Under the pieces are notes generated by a model that was not told where the DNA came from, made no database searches, and saw nothing but the letters and a program-made list of their open reading frames with translations. Source: Lobosporangium transversale (lineage: Eukaryota; Mortierellomycota; Mortierellomycetes; Mortierellales; Mortierellaceae). Taken from it: 64,000 nucleotides of DNA. Every line of letters begins with the position of its first letter. Position 1 is the stretch's first letter. The position numbers were made by a program, and so were the translations under genes. The stretch spans positions 303,501-367,500 of the forward strand of contig NW_019028990.1 in assembly GCF_002105155.1 (NCBI RefSeq), in the 5' to 3' direction. This document shows positions 23,713-35,713 of the stretch, one piece after another.

Positions 23713-26641
23713 ATGGCAGAGCTTCAATACCAACGGTTCCGAAAGGGCAACATCGTTGAAGAAGTTTGTGTTAAAACTGCTTCCACCAAGGCAACCAATG
23801 ACTGCCCGCCATGCTTTGTGCTTTTGCAAGACATTCGAGATGTGTTTCCGGATGCACTGCGCTTCAAGCTGAATGAGCATCCCATCCCATTCCTTTCGGA
23901 TGCTGATGGCAACAGGTATATTATTTTATCATTGGTGCCTTGTTGATTGCTCATGGATAGAAAAATGAGGGAACCCCAATTTGACACGACTTTTTTATTT
24001 TTGTCTCTTTAGAATCGAGCCTCCGCGTATTGCATTCTATCCTGACAAGATCCTGGACATCATTACAGAACCACCACAGTGCTGCAACTGCGGCAGTAGC
24101 AACACCATCGTCCATTTGCCGACATTGGGAGAGTCGAAAAACTTGGCTTTTCATGACCTTCTTTTGTCATTATCAAACTTTGTCCAACCTTCTAATAACG
24201 AGAATTTCAACTCTCACTTTGAAGAGACTAAGAAATTGCTGATGGAGGCCAGTAATGAGGGGATTAAGCTGCAATTAGAGTCTAAGAAGAAGGACGATAG
24301 AATGCTTGAACTGCAGTTGGAGGCTAAGGAGAAGGACGACATGATGATTGAAATGCAGAAGAAGATGCTTCAACTGCAATTCGAGGCCAAGGAGAAGGAC
24401 GAAAGAATGCTTGAAATGCAACGGCAACCACTCGGCAGACTTGCCATCCTGCAAAAGAAAGCTGGAGCTATCCTTGTCCAGAAGTTTGAGCCACACGAGT
24501 ATCCAGTTCCTCGACTGTTTATCATTTTACCTGCCGATCGTACCAAGTGGGACCCAATGAATGTCTTGAGGAACAAGGCGCGCCTTCATTTCTTATGCGA
24601 ACATGGGGATAACACTGCAAAGACAGATAAGAATTGGCACGACCAAATCCACCTTGCCAGACATGAAGGATATGAGATCCGGAACAGCACAGAGTTCTTT
24701 CAAAAGTATGGAAAATATATAGTTATCCTTTTACAGTGGTTGAAGTTGGGGATAGGAGCTGCTTCAGGTACTTCTCTGCCATCAGTCCCAAAGCTGCTCG
24801 ATGCCGGCATTGATTATTCAATCAAGTATATGGAGCAGCTCTCTAAAGCGAATCCAGCTCTGAGCAACATCAACACAATCGATGACTTTGAGGCACTTGA
24901 AGGAGCAGATCTTCGCCAACTGAGCAAACTCCTTCAAACCAAGGATGAAGACTGGCAACTTGGCAACTTGTACAGGATTACGACAGAAACAGGCCATGTC
25001 AGATGGGTTTGTGTCGACCACTACCGCTCAACATATAACGAGAGAGAACAGGAGGCGTTTGAAAATGTAGTGGAGGTGGAGATGAACCGTAGCAAGAATA
25101 CGTGGCACTGGGACAAGGATACGTGGGACTGGAACAAGTATGAGTCGCATCTTGGCAAAGTGACTATCACATTGAGATCCAGAAATGCAGCAAGAGAATT
25201 CTACAATGCTCTGACCAATGCAAAACATGTGTACGAGATGGATATTGCATTATTCTGGTATTGGACTCGGACAGATCTTAAAGCATTAGAGAAAGCTCTA
25301 AAAGTGTCGAATGTATCGGTTCTTCGACTTAATCTTGAGCAGCCTCAAGAAAGTATTACCATGGAAATACTTCCAATATTACTTCCAATAACCATACCAT
25401 ATAAGATGCTTGTTCGCATCATATCACTTCGCAGAATGAAGTCAATCTGTATTGTACTATCTTCGGATATGATCAAGCTTTCGAATTTACCGAGTAAAAA
25501 ACTACCACATCTTCATGAGTTATCCTTTGAGATAAGTCCTCGGAAGATGGGAGCAAATGCTTTTCGAGGACTTGTAAATTCACTCAAGACCGATGTGCCC
25601 TTGACGAGTTTGGACTTAGGGGACAACGCAATTGGATATGAAGGAGTCCTGGCGCTGTCAGAGGCACTCAAGACAAACAAAGTTCTGACAAGTTTAGACT
25701 TGCTCGCCAACTCAATTGGGAAAGAAGGAGCTCTGGCACTCTCAGAGGCACTCAAGACAAACACGACTTTGACAGATTTGAAGTTGTTCAACAACTCTAT
25801 TGGCAAGAAAGGAGCTCAGGCACTCTCAGAGGCACTCAAGACAAATAAGACTTTGAAAAATTTGGAATTGGGAGGCAACTCAATTGGGAAAGAAGGAGCT
25901 CTGGCACTCTCGGAGGCACTCAAGACGAACAAGACTTTGGCAAATCTGAGCTTGCTCGCCAACTCAATTGGGAATGAAGGAGCTCTAGCACTCTCAGAGG
26001 CACTCAAGATAAACAAGACTTTGGCAAATCTGACCTTGGGATGCAACTCAATTGGGAAAGAAGGAGCTCTAGCACTCTCAGAGGCACTCAAGACAAACAA
26101 GGCTTTGACAGAATTGTTATTATTTCGGAACTCAATTGGGAATGAAGGAGCTCTGGCGCTCTCAGAGGCACTCAAGACAAACAAGACTTTGACAGAACTG
26201 GACTTGTGTAGGAACTCAATTGGGCAAGAAGGAGCTCTGGCACTCTCGGAGGCACTCAAGACGAACACAACTTTGACAAACTTGAACTTGAGTGAAAACG
26301 TAATTGGGGATGAAGTAGTTCTGGTACTTTCAGAGGCACTCAAGACAAACATGACTTTGACGAGTTTGAACTTGTATTACAACTTTATTGAGAATGAAGG
26401 AGCTTCGGCACTGTCGGAGGTACTCAAGACAAACATGACTTTGACAAATTTGCACTTGGGATACAACCAGATTAAGAATGAAGGAGCCTTAGCATTCTCA
26501 GAGATGCTCAAGACAAACACCACTCTGAAAAGGTTGGAGTTGAGAGGCAACCAAATTTGGGATGAAGGAGCTCTGGCACTTTCAGAGGCACACAAGGCAA
26601 ACAAGGCTTTGGCAGATTTGGACTTGCAATATGAATTTTGA
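23713..26641 (+). CDS. RNI-type leucine-rich-repeat protein, intact copy, 943 aa
   Basis: Exon 1 is 23713-23915 and exon 2 is 24013-26641; the 97-bp intron is GT-AG and the join restores the codon for Arg in DGNRIEPPRI. Order of parts: an N-terminal globular region (1 to about 90) with DIRDVFPDALRF and RIAFYPDKILDII; a heptad-rich coiled coil (about 125-235, KEKDD/RMLEMQ repeats); a block beginning PRLFIILPADRTKWDPMNVL and containing FLCEHG and IHLARHEGYEI; a block with GHVRWVCVDHYRSTYNE; then twelve full 28-residue ribonuclease-inhibitor-type LRRs and a partial one. The LRR horseshoe suggests protein binding. There is no signal peptide, no transmembrane helix and no nucleotide-binding P-loop, so it is not a canonical NLR. 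The N terminus recalls expanded fungal families with Crinkler-like heads, but I cannot confirm that. Function is unknown. Confidence 0.85.
25600..26610 (+). repeat. 84-bp tandem coding repeats (twelve LRR units)
   Basis: The unit, with the conserved core AACTCAATTGGGAATGAAGG and GCACTCTCAGAGGCACTCAA, recurs every 84 bp without breaking the frame. Each unit encodes one 28-residue LRR. Several adjacent units are nearly identical in DNA, while the variable positions cluster in the codons for the LRR beta strand and the residues next to it. Confidence 0.9.
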
Positions 26642-28881
26642 AGTAACTCTGACCCTGTCAGAGGTACTCAATCCAAGGACAACACGGCATAGCTTGGATT
26701 ACATGCGTTTAACATTACTAGTAGAAAATATAAATGGTTTCAATCCGCCACAGTAATACTTGATGCTCAGCCTCTTCTCCTACTCTGCATTTCCACAACA
26801 TTCATTTTTATTAAATACTGACAATAAGCATGTCTATTAAGAGGTATGTTTTCACTTTTCAGAAATAAAATGAAAAAAAAAAAAAAAAAAAAAACATTTA
26901 CATGTATATCCAATCGGGACTAGGGTCATTAAATGAGTCTCCTACCCGCCATGGTTACCCCGGCCTTTGCATCATTGGCTTGTGTGCTTCCTTCTTCCTT
27001 TCTTTTCCCCTTTTGCATATTTACGTTGCATGGGCAAAGGTTGTTTTTTTTTTTTTTTTTTTAAATATACAAACTTTGCATTGATTCACGGCGGACACTT
27101 GATCGTTAAGCACATCGGTCCTATTCGGAGACGTAATAATCTCGGGGGAGAAAACATCCAACACAGCCTTTATTCAAAACCAAGTAGTGAAAACCTCAGG
27201 GGTTGATATCTCTTAGTAGAGAAGTCGTTTCAGTATTGCTTCAAGGTGAGTGAAACCTTCTGGAGTGATGGTGGAGGGAAAGATATGATTCTTACATGTC
27301 TTTAGAGAGATCTTTAGCTATTCCGCATCAAAATTATGGCGGGATTTCATTGGCAGGGGTATAAAATACAGACGCGTTGGTCCTGTCAAGAGCCTAAATA
27401 TATAGACCACAATAGTTACAACCCTCAATTCAGCCTAAGGATCATTAAAATTGAGAGGAGGGAGGGATGGTTTGGATTTTTAGTCAGGATTGATGATGGT
27501 GGTAGCAAGTGACATCGAGGAACTATTCCAGCTCCCTTCATTTGAAGGATTGAAGAGTGGTAAAAATATATATACAAAAAAATAAAGAAGAACCAAGAGC
27601 GAGTACAACATTTGCTGTTATTAAGAATAAAGTGAAGCAGCGAAGAATGGGAAGGAATAAGCCCAATAATGCGGTGATGAAATTCCAAACGTGTCTTTAT
27701 CAATGTTATAAACAGAACCATATTACCTGTTCCTTGTCGTCTTTTCAACAACAGCAATAACAACAACATCAATGATTGCCAAGAATGCATCTACATTAAT
27801 TAATAATAGATTTAAAGATGTAGTGGCTGTTCGCTGCAAGGGGAGGGGAGGGGAGTTGTCCTTGCGTTTAACGGAAGCACGGAGATGATCCGTGTTACGG
27901 CTATAGGAGATATTAATACCTGTAGCATAAAGTATTGATATGGTGCTCTATGTAAATACAACGTGTATATATTATACATATATACATTTGTGAATTCTAT
28001 GAATGTTAATGCACATTAGTATAGACATTTGTTTATGTAAAAAAAGATGTGTTGTTATTAATTACAGCCGTACTAAGCGAATGGTATATAAAATGTCAAT
28101 ATGGGTATTGGAAAAAGAGTATAGAGATGTACATGTACAATTATTGATGCATAAATTTGGTCGTCAATAATGTATCCTTGTCATGGTAAGAGCAATTGGG
28201 TTAGTTGCTGCAAGGTGACAAAGATGTGTATGAAAGAGATGCATTCATGTTGAAAGGAATAGTGCATCGTTCTCTGGAGGTGATCGAAAGACTACAAAAA
28301 ATGGATATTACAAAGATGTATTTATTGTATATCCATACGAATGTTTGGATGTGTACTCTGATACTTGGTCCTACATAGCCCCAAACATGCCAATCTCCTT
28401 GGCCTGCCACCTTTGCCCATTTATTAAAGCTGAAGTTGTATGGTTTGGTTACTAAAGTGCAGTTACACAAACGCAATTTTGCAAATAAAAACCGTATTCA
28501 TGTTAGACGCATTACAGGTGTACTCCATCACCTCATCAGTTTATGAAATTCATTTCTCATCTCATTTCTCTTTCTCTTTCTTTCTCTTTCTCTCTCTCTC
28601 TCTCTCTTCTTCATTCATTCATCCATTCATTTATTCACATTCATTCATTCATTCATTAATTTACAAGTGCTTGTCTCATCCTTTTTTTTTTTGTATGTAT
28701 GTTCATCCTTTGAACAAAGCGACTTGTCTTTGTTTCTGTTTCATCTGGGCTCAATAAATGTCCTATACACTTGAGAATTGAACTTCACTCTTGCCACTTT
28801 CTCTCTCTCTCTCTCTCTCTTTTGTACACAGACACACACTTTCTGTCATAATCCTTTTTTCCTTACTTCGATTAATTGCCA
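26642..28881. other. 2.2-kb gene-free region
   Basis: The first 200 bp are the homologous 3' flank of the LRR gene. The rest holds poly(A) at about 26873-26894, poly(T) at 27043-27062, and, before the next gene, long CT-rich tracts and CATT repeats (about 28558-28660 and 28799-28820), typical of a fungal promoter or 5' leader. No supported gene or RNA was seen. Confidence 0.45.
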
Positions 28882-30741
28882 ATGTTAGGCCTCTTCAAGA
28901 AAAAGGAGGATCCTTCTGCCTCCAATAATAATCAAAGCAATAGTTCAAAACAACGGCCACCACCCCCGTCCAATGGCTTACATGGGTCCAACAATAGTTC
29001 GAACAACCATGGCAATACTTCTGGATCTCCTCTCACCGGTTCAATGAGTCCAACAGGATATTCACAACAACAACAACAATATCAACAGCAACAGCAACAA
29101 CAGCCATTACAACTCAATAACCCTAATCTAGTGCAGACGCAAGCATCATTCCTTCCATATACCGCGGGCGGTCTTCCTTCACCACAGGTACATAGTGCAG
29201 CACCATTACAGGCAGCAACAGGGTCAATGCTACCAACCCCACAGCTATATTGGACACAACGTCGTATCCTCGGCACCAATCCATTCCCTCGGTTCCAACA
29301 TACGAGTTCAGTGATCACGAATGGAACAGATATCTATTTATACGGTGGCAGTCAAGATGGGAACACTAAAGGCGATCTCTTTATTATTGATTCTAGTAAG
29401 TCAATTGGGGCATAGTTTTTTTTTTTTTTTTTTTTTTTTTACGTCTGGCATGTGTTATTGCTGCTATTATTGTGTGCGTGTGTTTTGTACCCCCATGGCC
29501 CTATGTATGTTTATATGTTCATCTAGTCCTGTGTCCCTAAGGAGAGAGTGGGAGGAAGCATCTGGATGAGTAAACATGAAAAACAAACTTGGCTAGTAAA
29601 GAAAGACTCTTTTAATGGGCTCATATCCAAATGAATGGCACCAAAAGCCTTTTTGAACATGATTGGGCAGTTCCTTTTTTTTTGAGCCCTCCAGCTTTTT
29701 TTTTTTTTTTCTTTTTTGAAAAAGGGGAGAGAAACAAAGCAAAAACGTGGTTGAAATGGAAATGGATCGAAAAGGATGTCTAATTCAATTTTATGTTTTA
29801 TTGATTAGCCTCGCTTGAGTGTCAGCTCATAAATGCAGCAGGGGATGAACCATCTTTGCCCAAGAGCGGACATTCTGCTGTCAACATTGGACAATACCTC
29901 ATCTGTAAGTACATCAACCATAATTTAGGGTGGCGAAGGCATTGTTCCTGAAATGGCAGAATGAAAAAACGTTTCATGTCACACAATTAGGGGTTAAATG
30001 TATCACATTAAATTTTAGATAATCAGAAAAGCAAAAGAGAGTAAGAGAAAGCGGCGGGAAGAAAAGAAATACTAATGCAAGTAAAATTCCTCTTGTAGAT
30101 TTCGGTGGTCAGAATGCAACAACAGGTCAATGCGATGGCACCTTGCATGTGCTGCACACTGGAAGGAAAGAATGGAACAAACCTCCGATTCAGGGACCTT
30201 TGCCTACCCCACGTCATTCTCACACCGCTGTCAGCATTGGCACAATCATGTATATATTCGGTGGTCAAAACAACGACTTTTATATGGACGACATCAATGC
30301 CTTTGATATGATGACAAGTAAGCAACACCCTCTATTCGTAAACATCACCCCTATTAAAGCCTCAAGTAAAAGTTGCTTAAAAGGTTCCTTCACTTTTTTC
30401 TTTTTTTTTCTTATCCTCTTCTCCCTATAGTCACACAAAACCCTAGATGGGAGAAACTAGAGCCTCAGACAGAATCGCCTCCTGCGCGTTCTGGCCACTG
30501 CGCTTGTGCGCATGAGGGCAAAATCTATGTTTTCGGAGGAGCAGATGTAGATTATTTCTATAATGATATCTGGTGTTTCGACCCAAAGGCTCTGACATGG
30601 ACTCCAATCCCCGCCTCAGGATATTTACCCACAGGTCGTCATGGCCACTCTTGTACAGTTGTAGACGGGATCATGTATATCTTTGGAGGCAACAGTCCCG
30701 ATGGCTCTGAATTGAACGATGCTTATGCCTTCAAAATTCAT

Positions 30742-30776
<35 letters not shown>

Positions 30777-31018
30777 AGACAAGTTGGAAAACATATTAAC
30801 TCCTACTCATGCCTTTCTACTTTATTTTATTTTATTTGTATTGATGATTAGAGCGCCGATGGTATCTTTTCCAAAACGTCGGAACAATTGCGAGTGCAAG
30901 GAGCGGTCATACAATGTGCACTGTCAAGGATAGGATATATGTCCTCGGAGGAGCATCAGAGCAGACAAAATTGGAGGACTCGGCACTGATCTATTATTTG
31001 GAGATTTGTAAGAATGCG

Positions 31019-31054
<36 letters not shown>

Positions 31055-34000
31055 GACTAAACTACGAATGCCATTTTCCTTATCTTATCTTGTCTCTTTG
31101 TTTTGTTTTGTGTACATAGCCAAGATCCGCTATCCTGATCTTCCACAAATGATTCCCCCTCGTCAAGCATCATCACAAAGACTCTTGATGAGCAGCCCAC
31201 CACCAGACTCTGTACACAGTGACTCTGACAGGAATTCAGGCCAAAATCAACACCAACAACAACAGCGGGGACCACCAGAACGTCCTGATCGACCTGACCG
31301 ACGTACTACACAGCGTCCTACATCCCCTCCAATGTTTTCGCCTTCAGATCGAAAAGGATCTTTCTCAAACCCTACAATCTCACAACATACCAACCAGTTA
31401 ATGAACTCACAGATGGGACAGCATCCTATGACCTCGTTTGCTTCCCCACCGCCCCCACCACCGCGTGGAATCAGTGCAGGCGCAGGATTCTCACCCGCCA
31501 ATAGTGCTAATGTCGGTCCAAATGATTATCAGGCTGAGGGACTTTCTGTCGCTACGAGGCGTCAAACATTAAGGGATGATTTCCAAGGAGGCTACGGTGG
31601 AGCTGTCATCGGGACTGCCAGTCCTATCAATAGCCCCATCGCTAGCCGAAGAGCGATCCATCCAATCCCCTCGAGCCCCAGTATGGGCGCTAGCCCATCA
31701 CCGCTCAGAGTTATCAACGTCTCTCCGACCAGTCCTCCACCTTCCTCCCGATCATTTTCTGATATTGGGGCAGACGACACAACCAGCCCCATCTCTGCAC
31801 GACCCAACAAAGATCATCATAGCATGGACTTTGTTCCTCCACCGGGAACTGGAAAGGGCCCGGTAGAGGACATTAACCCATATGCAATGGAGGCCATTAC
31901 ACCTGGCAGTACTATGAGTCCCATGGTTCAAAGTCCTAGCAGCACAGCGTCTCCGAGTGCATATATTCCTCCACCTCCTTTAATGACTTCTTTCTCTGCA
32001 GCAGTCAGCGGCTCTGAGGGTCAAAACATCATTGCTAATTCATCCCCCCGTTCGCCTCTCTCTGGGGTCAATTCACACCTGCCTCCTTCGACTAGTGCTG
32101 TTCCTGGTTCAGACAGAAAGCCAGGTCAACCTGCGCAAGCCTCTACTCCAATTCCAGGACCATTAAATGACCGTTCAGCGTCGCCTATCGCTGGAAAAAA
32201 TATGACTACACGTGGTTCTGGTGGCTCAGCATTTGCATTGGGGCTCGGCACCGATGGATCGTCCACACCTGTTGTTACATCCGTTCCTGAAAAATCTGCC
32301 CGTCGTGTCTCTGTCCAACAACAACAACAACAACAGGAGGTGATGAAGATGAGCAGAGTCGTTCAGAGTGAGAACGAGATGCTGAAGCAGGAGGTTGAAA
32401 AGTTAAGGAAGCGAGAGCAGTGGTTAATGGCAGAAGTGATCTTGACTAGAGATTCATTACCAGCACCGACGAGTGGACATGGCAAGAAACAGGAAGGAAA
32501 TGATGATCCATCCTCCCTGAGCTTGCAAGAAAAACGATTGTCAATGGTGGATTTGGAGCGTGAGTTGGCCAGTGGAGAACTGGAGGGTCAACAACTCAAG
32601 ATCATGAAGGCCTTGGTCAAAGTCAAAGAAGAGCTCAAGACTGCCAAGGTAAAAGAAAAAAACACTATGCATATATGCACAACTTTGTATTTGTATTTTT
32701 GGATTTATTTTCTGATATCTTTTCTTTTTTTTTTTTTTTTTTTTTTTTTTATAAAAAACAGATGTCAATTGTAACTCAGGCACAGACAGCTTCAAATAAG
32801 ATCAAGGAGGCGGAACGGGTCCGAACAGCAGCACTACAGGAAGCGGCGTATTTAAAAGCAAAGATGTCCTCAATGACCAATGCTCAACAGGATCCTGGTG
32901 CCCTTGCTCGTGTAGAGATGGAGCGCGCAGCAGATCTGGAAAAACGGCTGACCAACGCTCTTAATGAACTTGATGCAATGGAGATACAGTATCAAAAGGC
33001 TCAAGAAACACTTGAACAGGAGAAACGATCTCGAATTGCTGCAGAGGAACGGTCACAAGGATCGATTCTTTTGGCAGATCAAGCCCAATCAGCTCATACA
33101 CGTGCGCTTGCTGAGATTACTTCACTTCATAGTCGAGCCTCTAAAGCCGAAGCTGAATCTCGAGAGTATGCAGCTCAGCTTGCAGAGACCCAGGCTGGAG
33201 TGTCAGGCCATCAATCTCAATCCTCGGGGTTGCTTCAAAAGGTCCAGAGCTTGAAACAGCAGGTGGAGGAACAGGAGCTGGCATTGGAACGAGCTCAGGT
33301 GGCCTTTTCGGTCGCTAATGATCGTGCAGCTCGTGCAGAGGCTCGGTCCGAAGAAGCAGCTCAAAAGATTGACAGGCTGGAGAGTCAGCGGTTTGAGCTC
33401 TCGACTGAGGCAAACCGATACAAAAGTGAGGCTGAAAGGTTGCAATCCAAGGTGGAGGATCTGGAGAACCGATGGCAAGTCTCGAAGGATGAGGTGGCCA
33501 CGCTTAGAAAACTGGTAGAGGATGGACTGGGCGCGTTCAGTCCACGGGCCAGGTCTGAGAAGATAACACCGGAACGGAAACATGATAGCATTGCGATCCT
33601 TAGCACAGTCTCGAGGGTTTCAGAATTGGAACATGAGCTCGCGTCACTGAAGAAACTCCACAGTGTCTCTCAAGCAGCAGCTACCAAATCATCCTCAGAG
33701 CTGGCAGATGCCATGATCGAGCTCTCGCGTTTGGAACAAGCATCCATGCAGGCCCGCACCGAGACTATCTCACTTCAAAAGCTGTTGTCTCATGAGCGTG
33801 AGGCTGCAGCCCAATTGAGAAGCAATCTGGTCAAGACCGAGCAGCAGCTGGAAGAGAAGGTCAAGGAATTGGAGGATCATGAAGTGCAATTGGGATTGTT
33901 GCAGGATGTGATGCGTGAGAAGGGTATGATTGCAGAGGATATCGTTGTTCATGCTCGCGCGCGTGGAACGCCCGAATATGCAATCGAGTTGGAAGGAAAG

Positions 34001-35713
34001 GTTCGTGCAGCACAGGAGAGGATTGAAGAATTGGAACAAGAGCTGAAAGAGGTTCGTAGCCGCTTCAATGAGCAATCAGTTGTACTTGAGAACCAACGCC
34101 AGAATGCAAACCAACAGGCCGAAAAGATGTCAATTTTGCTTCGCAAGATCAAGAAGGACCTGGAGGAGACCATCAAGGAGAAGGAAGAGGTTGAGATTGT
34201 ATTCAAGCAACTTCAGGAAGACCATGCACACTGTGATGATCACGTCCAGGAGCTTTCGACCTCGTGCGAGAATTTGAAGGAGCAGGAAGAGGAGCGAATG
34301 ATGATGCTAAAGATGCATTGGGAGGAAGAGCATCAGGAGTTGTCTGGACAGATTAATGATTTGCAAAAGAAATTGGAGGAGTCGGAGATGCAATCCTCAG
34401 AGCTATCTCAAAAGGCCATTTCAGCGACTGAGCGACTTCAGGAGGTCGAAGCTTTGAATGAGGCGATTTCAGATGAGTTGGAGAACCTTCAGGGTCAGAT
34501 GGAAAGCATGAAGAAGAAGGCTGCTAAGACTGAGGAGCAACTCAAGGCAGATGTAGAACGACTTGTGACAGAGATCCACCAGACTCAAGAGAAGCTCCAT
34601 GCCAAACAGAGCGAGTTCAATGAAGCTTCGGAGCTGAATGAGCAGCTCCAACGTGAACTTGAACAGGCTCTGCAGGCACAGAATCAGAGTCAGAATACGA
34701 ATCAAGGGTCCACTGCAGCCATTCAGCGTTTGGAAAGTGAGCGTCAGGATCTGGAACAGCGGTTGAAGAAGGCTCAGGAAGAGATCCATATATTGGAGGG
34801 TGACAACTCAGTTCTGGAGGCTAGGTTGGCAGATGCAGAGAAGAAGGTGGCTCTTTTGCTCGAGGACATGCAGAGCAGCATGACTGATGTTTCGAATTCG
34901 CCTCCTAGTTCAGATAATCTTGCAGGGATCCACCAGCAATTGACCAATCACCTTCGCCTTAACCTCAGCAACCTCAATAGCCAGACCACATCAGGCTCTG
35001 CTAGTTCCTCTCCCTCAATTTTGAAAAACCAGCACCATCAACAGAGCTCGCCCGTTTTGACGAATGCACAGCGTCTGATCAATAATGCCAGGAGCGCTAG
35101 TCAAGGCAGTCGTAGTAGCCAAGGTAGCCATAGCAACAGCCCAGTGAGCCAGAATGCTACCACTACTCTTTCTCCACTTGGATCCCCTACATCCAAGATT
35201 TATCATGCGACAAAGACGATTTTAAACAGGACAAAGTACAGTAACCAAAACAGCACTATTGGCACTATTGGCACTATTGGCAAGCAGCAGACGCCTCATG
35301 TAGGCGAATATGATGCAGGCGAGCATGTTAAGCCGAGTGAGCACCAGCAACGAGATCTGGACCGTGATTCTGTTGACTCGATCACCCGTGAGTTAGAGAT
35401 GTTGAAAGTCCCATGGAACAAGAATACGCCGGCCTTTATGCAACAGCAGCAGCAGCAGCAACAACAGCAACAGGTTCCTCAGACGTACCAATACTCTGGC
35501 AAGCTGAATGATCACAAGAACCAGTTTTATAACTATAGCGATGAAAGTAGTGAGGGAGATAACGAGGAAGAATATCTGGCGCATATGAAGCAGCAACAGG
35601 AACAACAACAACAACATTTCAAAGATACCCGATCTTTCAATGAAAAGAGTACTTTGCGATTGAAAGAGTATGAGCAGATGATAGATGAGATTGAGAACTC
35701 TAGATTACATTAA
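28882..35713 (+). CDS. Tea1-like kelch-repeat cell-polarity protein, 1925 aa
   Basis: Seven exons (28882-29395, 29809-29904, 30099-30317, 30431-30742, 30852-31007, 31120-32648, 32762-35713) keep phase throughout. Residues 1 to about 115 are Gln/Asn/Ser-rich. Residues 116 to about 432 form a kelch beta-propeller with repeated PRxxHT, YxYGG and DLFIID-type signatures. Residues 433-850 are Pro/Ser-rich and disordered. About 850-1600 is a long coiled coil, and the tail is Gln-rich, ending EYEQMIDEIENSRLH. Fission yeast Tea1 and Tea3 and the filamentous-fungus TeaA have this order of parts: they ride microtubule plus ends and deposit polarity landmarks at the hyphal tip, which recruit formins. Five of the six introns fall in the kelch half or at its border, as is common in this family. 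Introns 4 and 5 start with long poly(A) directly after the donor. Confidence 0.9.

Larger units (their letters stand above)
23690..26850 (+). repeat. Right arm of a diverged inverted gene duplication
   Basis: This is the partner of 2062-4870 in opposite orientation. Similarity covers exon 1, the intron position, exon 2 and about 200 bp of 3' flank. The LRR number differs between the arms (twelve here, about nine there), implying unequal exchange or slippage after duplication. Confidence 0.75.

Noticed and set aside
23713-26641. Calling the LRR protein an NLR or a Crinkler effector
   Set aside because: No P-loop/NB-ARC is present, and the N-terminus lacks the classical LFLAK-type motif; only a weak resemblance remains.
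32675-32761. Hydrophobic start of the final Tea1-like exon
   Set aside because: It is translated intron with poly(T); splicing 32648 to 32762 keeps the coiled-coil frame.
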